Positions 16,824-25,423 of a stretch of 64,000 bases of DNA are shown piece by piece. The notes below the pieces were generated by a model. The model ran no database searches and had not been told where the DNA came from. It saw nothing but the letters and a program-made list of their open reading frames with translations. Position 1 is the stretch's first letter. Each line of letters starts with the position of its first letter. Made by a program: the position numbers and the translations under genes. Source of the DNA: an uncultured Mycoplasmatota bacterium (GTDB taxonomy: Bacteria; Bacillota_I; Bacilli_A; RF39; UBA660); contig URVV01000005.1 in assembly GCA_900551455.1 (NCBI GenBank), positions 12,057-76,056 of the forward strand. The letters run 5' to 3'.

Positions 16824-17696
16824 TTGAATAATTATCAAAAAGCCTTACAAAAAATACAAACAGATCAAAAATGCCGACCTCTATGTTGCTCTGGTCCTAC
16901 AGGGCCTAGGGGACCAATTGGCCCCACAGGACCAACTGGTCCGACTGGCCCAACCGGGCCTAGAGGAGAGGCTGGTGCTAATGTTTCTGTCCTAGGAACA
17001 TATGATAGCTATGATGACTTAATAGCAGAACATCCTGAAGGAAATGTTAATGATTCATATCTAGTAAATGGCGAACTATACGTATGGTCAGAAAATGAAA
17101 ATAAATGGGAAAACATTGGAAGAATTCAAGGACCAACTGGACCACAAGGAGATATTGGACCACAAGGATTTCCCGGAGAAACTGGACCAGCCGGACCAAC
17201 ATTAATAAGAAGTGCCTATTTAGTAACTTTCAATAACGGTACTACCTCTGATGGCGTTGCCGTAGAAAGTCAAGGAAGAGTACCTATAGATCGTCTGGAA
17301 CTAGATCCAACTAATTTATTAACTCTAAATACCGATGAAGAAACAATAACCTTTAATAAAACAGGTTATTACAAAATAAATTTTACTGTCTCAGCCTATC
17401 CTGAAGTAAAAGGTGTTGATTTTGATCCAACTACCGATATTGTTTCCGTAGGAATAAGACAAATAAATACCGATAATGTATATGTTGGAGTAGGAGAGTG
17501 GGTATTTAATGGTGAAGCCGTTGAACTAGTAGCTAACGGTATCCTTGCCGTTCAAGATACAAGTATACCATATGAATTAGTTAACTTAGGAAATAGCAAA
17601 ATATTTTTACATACACCTGATATAAGAAATCTATCAACAGTCTCATATTTTAGTAACCCATTAGTAACCATTTTAATAGAATATTTAGGAAAATAA
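16824..17696 (+). CDS. Collagen-like surface protein with jelly-roll-type C-terminus
   Basis: A 290-residue protein that starts with a TTG codon behind a strong AAGGAGG site. It has a short N-terminal segment with RPLCCSG, a collagen-like block of G-P-T and related triplets (about residues 25-49), a 53-residue spacer (VSVLGTYDSYDDLIAEHPEG onward), a second Gly-x-y block (about 102-129) and a 160-residue C-terminal beta-rich domain reminiscent of trimeric C1q/TNF-like heads of BclA-type spore proteins. No signal peptide is present, as is common for exosporium proteins assembled in the mother cell. A role on the spore surface is therefore plausible but not proven. The DNA encoding the first block is itself repetitive. 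Confidence 0.75.
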   Translation: MNNYQKALQKIQTDQKCRPLCCSGPTGPRGPIGPTGPTGPTGPTGPRGEAGANVSVLGTYDSYDDLIAEHPEGNVNDSYLVNGELYVWSENENKWENIGRIQGPTGPQGDIGPQGFPGETGPAGPTLIRSAYLVTFNNGTTSDGVAVESQGRVPIDRLELDPTNLLTLNTDEETITFNKTGYYKINFTVSAYPEVKGVDFDPTTDIVSVGIRQINTDNVYVGVGEWVFNGEAVELVANGILAVQDTSIPYELVNLGNSKIFLHTPDIRNLSTVSYFSNPLVTILIEYLGK

Positions 17697-17706
17697 GTAT
17701 TATAAT

Positions 17707-17731
17707 AAAGTCACTCACAAAGTGACTTTTA
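17707..17731 (+). terminator. Terminator of the collagen-like gene
   Basis: AAAGTCACT and AGTGACTTT form a 9-bp stem followed by TTTT. Confidence 0.75.
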
Positions 17732-17759
17732 AAATTATTAAAAAATATCTATACTTTTT

Positions 17760-17777
17760 TTGTATCATATGATACAA
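17760..17777 (+). promoter_or_regulatory. Palindromic operator in front of the TetR-ABC operon
   Basis: A perfect 18-bp palindrome TTGTATCATATGATACAA, 27 bases before the tetR start, overlapping a -10-like TACAAT. A second, imperfect site shares the half GATACAA at 17786-17792. The position suggests autoregulation by the adjacent TetR protein. Confidence 0.7.
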
Positions 17778-17804
17778 TATCATTAGATACAAAGGAGGTG
17801 TAAT

Positions 17805-18401
17805 ATGCCAACAACTACAAAAATAACCAAAGAACTAATTTTAGACACCGCATTAGAAATAGCCAGGGAGAAAGGAAAAGAAGGAATTAGTAATCGCGAA
17901 TTAGCTAAAAGAATGAATTGCTCTATAAGGCCCATATATTATCAATTTAAAAATGTAGAACAGTTAAATAATGAACTAAAAATAATAATAGAACAGTATT
18001 TCTATAAGTATCTATTAATAAATAGTATCCCTAATATTCCTCCCTATAAACAAATAGGTATAAACTATATAAAGTTTGCTAGAGAAGAAAAACAACTATT
18101 TAAAATTCTATTTATGAGTAAAAACGAAGAAGCTGCTAAGGGATTTATAAACAGTGCCAAAGATGAATATGGCAAAATGCTTAAACTAATAAAATTAAGT
18201 ACTAACTTAAGTAACGAAGAAATAGAATCATTTCATACAAAAATGTGGATATTTACCCACGGTATTGCTACGCTTATAGCTACAGATACTATAAATTTTA
18301 CTGATGAACAAATATCTAAACTTCTATCATTCCAATTCCAAGCCCAAATGCTTTTAGAGGAAAATCCCAATAATAAATGGGTATTAAATAAAGAAAAATA
18401 A
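17805..18401 (+). CDS. TetR/AcrR-family transcriptional regulator
   Basis: The 198-residue product has a typical N-terminal TetR helix-turn-helix: ITKELILDTALEIAREKG, then GISNRELAKRMNCSIRPIYY with the recognition helix ending in YYQFKN (about residues 6-50), and an all-helical ligand/dimerisation domain. It is the first gene of a run of six on the plus strand and stands 12 bases before the first ABC ATPase, so it most likely represses the exporter operon through the palindrome at 17760-17777. The inducer is unknown. Start follows AAGGAGGTGTAAT. Confidence 0.88.
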   Translation: MPTTTKITKELILDTALEIAREKGKEGISNRELAKRMNCSIRPIYYQFKNVEQLNNELKIIIEQYFYKYLLINSIPNIPPYKQIGINYIKFAREEKQLFKILFMSKNEEAAKGFINSAKDEYGKMLKLIKLSTNLSNEEIESFHTKMWIFTHGIATLIATDTINFTDEQISKLLSFQFQAQMLLEENPNNKWVLNKEK

Positions 18402-18413
18402 AAGGAGAATACT

Positions 18414-19124
18414 ATGATTGAAATTAAAAATGTAAGTAAAAGTTATAACGGAAAAGATCTTGCTTTAGATAACGTTAATTTTGAAGTTAAAGACGGCGAA
18501 ATTTTCGCCTTCATCGGACATAATGGAGCCGGAAAAACTACAATGATAAAATCCATTACAGGGATTCTTTCTTTCGATTCAGGAGACATTCTTATAAACA
18601 ATAAGTCTATTAAAGAAGAACCCCTTACCTGTAAACTAGATATGGCTTATGTACCAGATAATCCAGATTTATACGAAAATATGAAAGCCATAGATTTTAT
18701 AAATTTTATTTGTGATATGTATAATGTACCAATTTTAACAAGAAAAGAAAATATTACTAAATATGCCCAAATGTTTGAAATTGAAGATAAACTAACTAAT
18801 GACATTTCTTCATTTTCACACGGAATGAAACAAAAAGTATCTCTAATTGCCGCTTTATCTCACAATCCTAAAGTATTAATAATGGATGAACCATTCGTAG
18901 GTTTAGACCCCAAAGCTGTCTTTGATATTAAAGAAATTATGCGTCAAATGACAAAGGAAGGAAAAACAATTTTCTTCTCAACTCATATCTTAGATGTTGC
19001 AGAAAAATTATGTGATAGGGTAGCCATCATTAAAAAAGGAAAAATTGTTAAAATTGGAAAGATGAAAGATATTAAAGGAGACGAATCCCTAGAACAAGTC
19101 TTCCTTGAGTTAGGAGAAAAATAA
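18414..19124 (+). CDS. ABC transporter ATPase (exporter 1)
   Basis: A 236-residue ABC ATPase with Walker A GHNGAGKTTMIKSI, a Q-loop region ending in AYVPDNPDLYENM where the typical Gln is replaced (MAYVPDNP), the signature SFSHGMKQKVSLIAAL (SHGMKQ instead of SGGQ, common in this subfamily), Walker B VLIMDEPFVGLDP and the switch His in FFSTHILD. It pairs with the permease that overlaps its stop codon by one base (ATAATG junction). This ATPase type normally drives ABC-2 family exporters. Confidence 0.88.
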   Translation: MIEIKNVSKSYNGKDLALDNVNFEVKDGEIFAFIGHNGAGKTTMIKSITGILSFDSGDILINNKSIKEEPLTCKLDMAYVPDNPDLYENMKAIDFINFICDMYNVPILTRKENITKYAQMFEIEDKLTNDISSFSHGMKQKVSLIAALSHNPKVLIMDEPFVGLDPKAVFDIKEIMRQMTKEGKTIFFSTHILDVAEKLCDRVAIIKKGKIVKIGKMKDIKGDESLEQVFLELGEK

Positions 19125-20728
19125 TGAAAACTATCTCTTTATTAAAAGCTGCTCTAAGTCAAGATATGAATATCTTTAAATATACTACTAAAAGAAACTC
19201 TTCAACTATAACTAAAATAATGTTTCCCATTATCTTCTTTGGGATTGTGTGTTTCTCTATTGGAACATATGCAAATTTTCTAGCTAAAGAACTATCTTCG
19301 TACCACCAAACTAACTTTTTACTAGTATTATTTATTGCAATAGTAACCGTTCTAACAATTATTGAAGGTATATACAAATCCCAAGGAATTCTCTTTGATG
19401 CTAAAGACAATGATTTATTATTTTCTCTTCCCATCAAAAAATCTCAAATCTTATTCGTAAGGATTTTTAAACTACTATTATTTCAATACATATATAACCT
19501 AATGTTTCTCTTACCAGCAACTATAGTATATATCCACTACGAAAACCCTGCCCCTATATTTTATCCCATAACAATCCTAATGACTATTCTAATCCCAATA
19601 ATTCCAACAATCTTCTCATCTATAATTGGTTATATCATTAAATTATTATCATCCAAATCAAATTCTCAAAAAATAGTACAAACCATCCTTTCAAGTATTG
19701 TCTTCCTAGGAATCTTTTATTTAAGTTTAAATCTTCAAAATTATTTTCAAGTTATTGTTTCCAAAGCCTCAGATATTACTAAACTTTTAACAACCATTCT
19801 TTATCCTCTAAAGTTATATTTAAATTTAATAACCAAATTTAATATTTTAGATTTAATAATTCTTATTACCTTAAATATAGTACCCTTTATTATCTTCATA
19901 TATCTAGGAAGTATCTCTTATTTTAAGATAATATATACCATAGCTAACCATCAAAAACATCAAATAAAAAATAATAATAAAGAAATAATAAAACAAAGAT
20001 CACCTCTTATATCTTTAACAATAAAAGAAATAAAAAGATATTTATCATCTCCAGTATATATGTTTAATACCTCATTAGGACTCTTAATAGTAGTAATTAT
20101 AACTATTCTAACCTGTGTAAAAGGAGTAAGTGTAATAAACAAAATTTTATCACTTTATAATCTAAATACTACCTTATCCCTTCCAGTATTATTTCATTTT
20201 CTAGTATTCTTTTCTACTACTACAACCTCTATAACATCATCTAGTATCTCCCTAGAAGGGAAAACAATTAATATCACTAAAAGCCTTCCAATAGATATAA
20301 AAACTATTTTAAAATCAAAAATACTTAGTTGTTACACCATTGAATTACCATTCATTATTATCTCAGAATTAATCTTCTTTATAAAGTTTACTCCTAAAGT
20401 AACTAATATTCTATTAACTATATCTATTGGTATAATTACTATTCTCTTAACAGCTTGTATTGGTCTATTAGCTAATTTAAAATATCCTAAAATGAATGCC
20501 AGTAGTGATACTGAAGTAGTAAAACAAAGTATGAGTTCAATCATCTCAGTATTTCTAAGTATAGCTATCTTCTTTCTAAGTATTATCTTAATCATATACC
20601 TAACCAAATATCTAGATATTAATCTCATCTTACTACTACATCTTCTTATCTTAACAATTATTGCCATCTTCTTATACTACCTACTAATGAAAATTGGCCC
20701 AAAAGAATACCAAAAAATTAACGTCTAA
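19124..20728 (+). CDS. ABC exporter permease (large, about 12 membrane segments)
   Basis: A 534-residue integral membrane protein with about twelve hydrophobic segments and a central cytoplasmic region. The segments DAKDNDLLFSLPIKKSQIL and GKTINITKSLPIDIKTILKS are typical of a group of putative ABC exporter permeases in Firmicutes. It starts directly at the stop of the ATPase gene, showing translational coupling. The substrate is unknown; TetR control suggests a toxic compound or peptide. Confidence 0.75.
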   Translation: MKTISLLKAALSQDMNIFKYTTKRNSSTITKIMFPIIFFGIVCFSIGTYANFLAKELSSYHQTNFLLVLFIAIVTVLTIIEGIYKSQGILFDAKDNDLLFSLPIKKSQILFVRIFKLLLFQYIYNLMFLLPATIVYIHYENPAPIFYPITILMTILIPIIPTIFSSIIGYIIKLLSSKSNSQKIVQTILSSIVFLGIFYLSLNLQNYFQVIVSKASDITKLLTTILYPLKLYLNLITKFNILDLIILITLNIVPFIIFIYLGSISYFKIIYTIANHQKHQIKNNNKEIIKQRSPLISLTIKEIKRYLSSPVYMFNTSLGLLIVVIITILTCVKGVSVINKILSLYNLNTTLSLPVLFHFLVFFSTTTTSITSSSISLEGKTINITKSLPIDIKTILKSKILSCYTIELPFIIISELIFFIKFTPKVTNILLTISIGIITILLTACIGLLANLKYPKMNASSDTEVVKQSMSSIISVFLSIAIFFLSIILIIYLTKYLDINLILLLHLLILTIIAIFLYYLLMKIGPKEYQKINV

Positions 20729-20755
20729 TAACTATAAAAAAGGAGAAAATATAAT

Positions 20756-21694
20756 ATGAAAAATATAATTGAAGTAAAAAATTTAACTAAAAAATACAAA
20801 AATCTAACTGCTGTAGATAATTTATCGTTTACCGTCAAAGAAGGGGAAATATTAGGATTATTAGGACCTAACGGTTCTGGAAAATCTACTACCATTAACT
20901 GTATTCTATCCCTTCTAAATTATCAAAATGGTGATATTTTAATATTTAACAAGCCAATGACACCATCAGCATATGATATAAAAAGAAAAATTGGCGTAAT
21001 CTTTCAAGAAATAGCTGTTTTTAATGAATTAACCGTATATGAAAACATCGATTACTTCTGTGGTTTATATATAAAAGATAAAGTTACCAGAGAAAAATAT
21101 ATCAACGATGCCCTAAAACTCGTAGGATTAGAAGAATTTAAAAAATTCTATCCTAAGCAATTATCTGGAGGACTATTAAGAAGATTAAATATCGCCTGTG
21201 GAATTGCTCATAAACCACAACTAATATTTCTAGATGAACCAACTGTTGCCGTAGACCCTCAAAGTAGAAATAATATTCTAGATGGCATAAAAAAACTAAG
21301 AGATAATGGTGCTACTATCATCTATACAACTCACTATATGGAAGAAGCAGAATTATTATGTGACCGAATTATTATCCTTGACAAAGGAAAAATAATTGCC
21401 GAAGGTACCAGTGACGAATTAAAAGAATTAGCCAATATTGAAGAAAAAATAACCATCGAATTAACTGAACAACATCCAGAATTAGAAGAAAAATTAACAA
21501 AGTTCAAAACTGTTGAAAAAATCACTATAACCGGTAAAATTCTAACCATTTCCTACAAAAAAGGCCAAGATAACCTAGGAACCCTAATTGACTACTTAAA
21601 AGAAAATAAAATAACTTATAACAAAATTTTCTCAGAAAGACCAACTCTAAACGACGTCTTTCTAGAATTAACCGGAAAGGAACTAAGAGATTAA
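20756..21694 (+). CDS. ABC transporter ATPase (exporter 2)
   Basis: A 312-residue DrrA/CcmA-type ATPase: Walker A GPNGSGKSTTINCIL, Q-loop IGVIFQE, signature LSGGLLRRLNIACGI, Walker B LIFLDEPTVAVDP, switch YTTHYMEEAE, followed by an extra C-terminal domain of about 90 residues as in drug and polyketide exporters. It has its own AAGGAG site 28 bases after exporter 1 and shares the final A/ATG with the next permease. Confidence 0.9.
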   Translation: MKNIIEVKNLTKKYKNLTAVDNLSFTVKEGEILGLLGPNGSGKSTTINCILSLLNYQNGDILIFNKPMTPSAYDIKRKIGVIFQEIAVFNELTVYENIDYFCGLYIKDKVTREKYINDALKLVGLEEFKKFYPKQLSGGLLRRLNIACGIAHKPQLIFLDEPTVAVDPQSRNNILDGIKKLRDNGATIIYTTHYMEEAELLCDRIIILDKGKIIAEGTSDELKELANIEEKITIELTEQHPELEEKLTKFKTVEKITITGKILTISYKKGQDNLGTLIDYLKENKITYNKIFSERPTLNDVFLELTGKELRD

Positions 21695-22869
21695 TGTTTT
21701 ATCATAATTTTAAATATTCTCTAAAAATTCTTTTAAGAAACAAAGGCCTTATATTTTGGACATTTATTTTTCCAATTATTTTAGGAACCTTCTTTAAAAT
21801 GGCATTTTCTAATATTGAAAAAAATGAAACACTAAAGACAATAGACATCGCTATCGTAGATTCTAAAACCTATGAAGAAGATCAAATCTTTAAAGAAACC
21901 CTAAATACTCTAAGTAACAATGATACTAAATTATTTAATATAACCGTTACAAACAAAGAAATATCAAAAAAACTTCTTGAAGAAGAAAAAATAACTGGCT
22001 ATTTAGAATTTAATCCAGATAATGTTGATATAACTGTCTCTTCATCTGGCGTCTATGAAACTATTTTAAGATATGTTATTGATGAAATATATTGCGAAAA
22101 AGAAATGCTTGATACTTTAACTAAACAAACTATTGAAAAAGAACTAGCTAACGGAAATCAAGCCATTAACCCTGAAGAAATTGCTAAACAAATTCTTACC
22201 ACCATAAATAATAGTGATATAAAACTAAACGATATTTCTAATAAAAATTTAAGTTATACAATGATTGAATTTTATACTCTAATTGCTATGGCAGCCTTAT
22301 ATGGTAGTATGATCTCACTATTTATAACCAACTACAAATTACCAAATATGAATAGCGTTGGAGCCCGTACTAGTATCTCTCCCTTAAACAAAAGCACTAC
22401 CTTATTAAGTAGCCTAGTAGCAAGTTATTTAATCCAATTATTAGGATTATTCCTCCTATATACATATACAATTCTAATACTCCATATTGATTATGGCAAT
22501 AATTTCCCATTAGTAATATTACTCTCACTAGTAGGAGCTTTAGCTAGCTTATCACTAGGCGTAGCCGTTTCCACTACCTTAAAAGTAGGCGAAGGAGCCA
22601 AAACGGGCATCTTAATAGCTATAACAATGTTTTGCAGTTTCCTATCTGGAATGATGGGTATTACAATGAAATATGTAATAGATAAAAATATTCCTATTCT
22701 AAACATAATAAATCCTGCTAATATGATAACGGATGGTCTATATTCCCTATATTACTATAACACACTAGATAGATATAACTTTAACATAATAAGTCTAATC
22801 ATCTTTTCCCTAATTATGTTCCTACTTTCCCTTATAAAGTTAAGGAGGCAAAAATATGACAGTATTTAA
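21694..22869 (+). CDS. ABC-2 type permease A (exporter 2)
   Basis: A 391-residue ABC-2 permease: one N-terminal membrane segment (about 18-38), a large extracytoplasmic domain (about 40-190), then five segments, ending in a basic tail. The segment AALYGSMISLFITNYKLPNM followed by SVGARTSISPLNKSTTLLSS is typical of DrrB/YhfE-like ABC-2 proteins. It overlaps the preceding ATPase by one base and the next permease by 14 bases. Confidence 0.82.
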   Translation: MFYHNFKYSLKILLRNKGLIFWTFIFPIILGTFFKMAFSNIEKNETLKTIDIAIVDSKTYEEDQIFKETLNTLSNNDTKLFNITVTNKEISKKLLEEEKITGYLEFNPDNVDITVSSSGVYETILRYVIDEIYCEKEMLDTLTKQTIEKELANGNQAINPEEIAKQILTTINNSDIKLNDISNKNLSYTMIEFYTLIAMAALYGSMISLFITNYKLPNMNSVGARTSISPLNKSTTLLSSLVASYLIQLLGLFLLYTYTILILHIDYGNNFPLVILLSLVGALASLSLGVAVSTTLKVGEGAKTGILIAITMFCSFLSGMMGITMKYVIDKNIPILNIINPANMITDGLYSLYYYNTLDRYNFNIISLIIFSLIMFLLSLIKLRRQKYDSI

Positions 22870-24004
22870 AACATTTTGGAAAATAGTAAAACACTATAAA
22901 GGAACTGTTATTCTATATACTATGATGTTAATCGCCTTTGGAGGAATGAATACTACTGCTAATAACCAAGTAACTACCTTTACTAATACTACACCAGATA
23001 TCTTAATAGTAAATGAAGACACCCCAAAAGGCCTAACCAAAAACCTCATTACTTATCTAGAAAATAATACGAACATAGTAAAGATAAAAGATAATGAAGA
23101 AGCCCGAGATGATGCCCTATTTTACCGAGATGTAAACTACATAATTTATATTCCCTCTGGATATAGAGATTCTATTCTAAAAGGAATTCCCCAAGAAATA
23201 AATATAAAATCCACTAAAGACTATGATTCTAGTTTAGTAGAAATGATGTTAACCAGATATCTAAAAGTACAAGATATCTATTCAAAAAATACTCATAATG
23301 AAGAAGAACTAATAAGTAACATCAATCAAAGTTTAAAAGAAAAATCAAAAATTACTATGACTACTAAATTAGATACAAACACCCTAACCAAGTCATCACG
23401 CTTCTTTAATTTTGCTAGTTATAGTATTATGGCTGTAATTATTTATATCTTAAGTCTGGTTCTAACTAGTTTCAATGAATTAACAATAAAGAAAAGAACT
23501 ATTATAAGTAAAATGAACTATAAAGAACATAATAGAAAAATTATTCTTGCAAGCTTTATCTATTCACTAATAATATGGATTCTATATGTCGCTCTAGGAG
23601 TAATTCTTCTAGGAAAGGTAATGTTCACTGTAAGAGGACTAATCTATATCTTAAACACCCTTGTATTCTCCTTCTGTGCCTTAACAATTGCTTTATTAAT
23701 AAGTACTATTATCAACAATAAAAATGCCATTAATGGTATCGTAAACATTGTTGCACTAAGCCAAGCTTTCTTATGTGGAGCTTTTATTCCAACTAAGTGG
23801 TTACCAGATTCTGTTTTATCATTTGCCCGCATATTTCCAGCTTATTGGTTTAATAATACCAATGACTTAGTATCAACCATCGAAGTTTTAAACCTAAAAG
23901 CAATTACCCCCATTCTTCTAAATACCCTTATCCTAGTAGTATTCTCAGTAATCTTTATTATTTTAAATAATCTCATCTCAAAAAATAAACAAAAAGTAGG
24001 TTAA
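22856..24004 (+). CDS. ABC-2 type permease B (exporter 2)
   Basis: A 382-residue paralogue of the previous gene with the same topology: an N-terminal segment, a long extracytoplasmic domain (about 40-175) and five to six membrane helices, with a conserved CGAFIPTKWLPDSVLSFARIFPAYW near the end. The pair likely forms the heterodimeric membrane part of exporter 2. The start codon lies inside the end of permease A and follows AAGGAGG. A strong bidirectional terminator ends the operon. Confidence 0.82.
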   Translation: MTVFKTFWKIVKHYKGTVILYTMMLIAFGGMNTTANNQVTTFTNTTPDILIVNEDTPKGLTKNLITYLENNTNIVKIKDNEEARDDALFYRDVNYIIYIPSGYRDSILKGIPQEINIKSTKDYDSSLVEMMLTRYLKVQDIYSKNTHNEEELISNINQSLKEKSKITMTTKLDTNTLTKSSRFFNFASYSIMAVIIYILSLVLTSFNELTIKKRTIISKMNYKEHNRKIILASFIYSLIIWILYVALGVILLGKVMFTVRGLIYILNTLVFSFCALTIALLISTIINNKNAINGIVNIVALSQAFLCGAFIPTKWLPDSVLSFARIFPAYWFNNTNDLVSTIEVLNLKAITPILLNTLILVVFSVIFIILNNLISKNKQKVG

Positions 24005-24046
24005 AAAAGAACAATTTTAGAAATAATCTCTAAAATTGTTCTTTTT
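24004..24046. terminator. Bidirectional terminator
   Basis: A perfect 18-bp stem (AAAAAGAACAATTTTAGA and complement) between the ABC operon and the convergent GNAT gene, with T-rich flanks. Confidence 0.88.
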
Positions 24047-24049
24047 CTT

Positions 24050-24496
24050 CTATCTAATTTTCTTATAACTATTTTTATAATACGTTAAATACATTCTTTC
24101 TTCATTATCTGGATTAAATTCCACATCTCCATTATTATAAACATCTAAACAGTACCCAATCTTTTTAGCTAAACCAACAGATGCCTCATTTTTAGGAGCT
24201 ATCAATAATTCCACTCTATTATATCCCTCTTCAAATAACCTATCTGTTAATTTATCCAAAATTAAAGTACCATATCCCAATCTTCTAAAAGCTTTTAAAA
24301 CACCATATTGAATAGTAGGTATCCCTCTATTAAAAGTAACCGAAGCAAATCCTACTACCTCATTGTTAACAATAACCAACATACTATTATTCTTATCAAA
24401 ACAACTTATATTAGTTACCTTTCTTTCACTTAATATTTCCTTATTAATTAATTCCACTATATCCTTATATCCATCATTATATTTAACAAATTCCAT
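24050..24496 (-). CDS. GNAT-family N-acetyltransferase
   Basis: A 148-residue acetyltransferase with the central strand VGFASVTFNRGIPTIQYGVL and the acetyl-CoA pyrophosphate loop FRRLGYGTLILDKL (R/Q-x-x-G-x-G/A form), followed by NEASVGLAKKIGY, typical of the fourth strand and helix. The substrate (amine or protein N-terminus) cannot be predicted. Start follows GGAGGGATAGA. It is a single-gene unit. Confidence 0.82.
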   Translation of the reverse strand: MEFVKYNDGYKDIVELINKEILSERKVTNISCFDKNNSMLVIVNNEVVGFASVTFNRGIPTIQYGVLKAFRRLGYGTLILDKLTDRLFEEGYNRVELLIAPKNEASVGLAKKIGYCLDVYNNGDVEFNPDNEERMYLTYYKNSYKKIR

Positions 24497-24563
24497 TCTA
24501 TCCCTCCTAACATATAATCATTATATCAAAAAACATCAATAAAGTAAAAAGTTCTAAAAAAAA

Positions 24564-24572
24564 TGATATAAT
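24564..24572 (+). promoter_or_regulatory. Extended -10 promoter for the histidine phosphatase gene
   Basis: TGA followed by TATAAT, 22 bases before the start at 24595. Confidence 0.5.
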
Positions 24573-24594
24573 AAACATATTAAAGGAGAATATA

Positions 24595-25131
24595 ATGATA
24601 ACTATTTATTTAATTCGTCACGGCAAAACCTCTTGGAACAAAGAAAAACTAATACAAGGAACAAAAGATATTCCATTATCACCCGAAGGTAGAAAAGAAG
24701 TCACTGAATTATCTCAAAAAATAAATCTCAATAAAATAGATTTAATCTTATCATCATCCCAAAAAAGAGCTAAAGAAACTGCTAAAATTATTGCTAATAA
24801 TAAAAAAACAATATTATATAATAATCTTCTAAAAGAAAGAAATTTTGGGAATTACGAAGGAACTAAAACAAGTGAAGAACTAATAAATAAACTTTGGGAT
24901 TATAACTTAAATTACCAAGATGAAAACATCGAAAGTATTACCGTCTGCTTAAACAGAGCCGCTAACTTTTTAAAAGAAATAAAAACAAAATATCCAAATA
25001 AAAATATCTTAATTATTTCCCACGGAGCATTTATTAAAGCAATACACTATAATATTAATGGTTATGATAAAAATACTAACTTTCTTTCTTTTAATCCACA
25101 AAATGCCACAATTTATAAGTATGAATTATAA
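24595..25131 (+). CDS. Histidine phosphatase family protein
   Basis: A 178-residue phosphatase of the phosphoglycerate mutase-like (branch 1) family. The catalytic motif LIRHGKTSWN (residues 6-15, RHG), the second Arg in SSSQKRAKETA, the Glu in LKERNFGNYEG and the second His in ISHGAFIKA are all present. Such proteins may act on sugar phosphates, alpha-ribazole phosphate or nucleotides; specificity is unknown. Start follows AAAGGAG. Confidence 0.87.
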   Translation: MITIYLIRHGKTSWNKEKLIQGTKDIPLSPEGRKEVTELSQKINLNKIDLILSSSQKRAKETAKIIANNKKTILYNNLLKERNFGNYEGTKTSEELINKLWDYNLNYQDENIESITVCLNRAANFLKEIKTKYPNKNILIISHGAFIKAIHYNINGYDKNTNFLSFNPQNATIYKYEL

Positions 25132-25210
25132 AATCCTTATATGTTCAAAATAAGATATGAAGATATCACTCAAATAAACTTTTATATAAACTATCAAGAA
25201 AACTATAATT

Positions 25211-25236
25211 AAGTAGATTTAACATCTACTTTTATT
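25211..25236 (+). terminator. Terminator downstream of the phosphatase gene
   Basis: AAGTAGAT paired with ATCTACTT followed by TTATT. The remaining gap up to 25370 holds no credible gene. Confidence 0.6.
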
Positions 25237-25370
25237 ATGTTATAACATTAAAATATCCTTCAAAGTAATTAATCATCATTAAGTACCCCATCATAATATA
25301 TACTAGAGGAAAAGTGATTATATGAAAATAATAAAATAGTTCAATATCAACAAAAATAATAAAACGATTA

Positions 25371-25398
25371 TTGCTATTGTTTAAAATTATGATATAAT
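25371..25398 (+). promoter_or_regulatory. SigA-type promoter for the two unknown anchored proteins
   Basis: TTGCTA and TATAAT with a 16-base spacer plus TG extension, 26 bases before the start codon at 25424. Confidence 0.6.
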
Positions 25399-25423
25399 AA
25401 TAATATAATTAAAGGAGGCATTT

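Noticed and set aside
16890..16970. Short regular DNA repeats that might be a CRISPR array
   Set aside because: They encode Gly-Pro-Thr triplets of the collagen-like protein; the period is nine bases and there are no spacers.
25141..25212. A 23-codon ORF (MFKIRYEDITQINFYINYQE) in the gap after the histidine phosphatase
   Set aside because: No ribosome binding site, no promoter and no recognisable homology; probably chance.
25322..25339. Very short ORF MKIIK with a good AGTGATTAT leader
   Set aside because: Five codons only; no attenuator structure follows that would make it a leader peptide.
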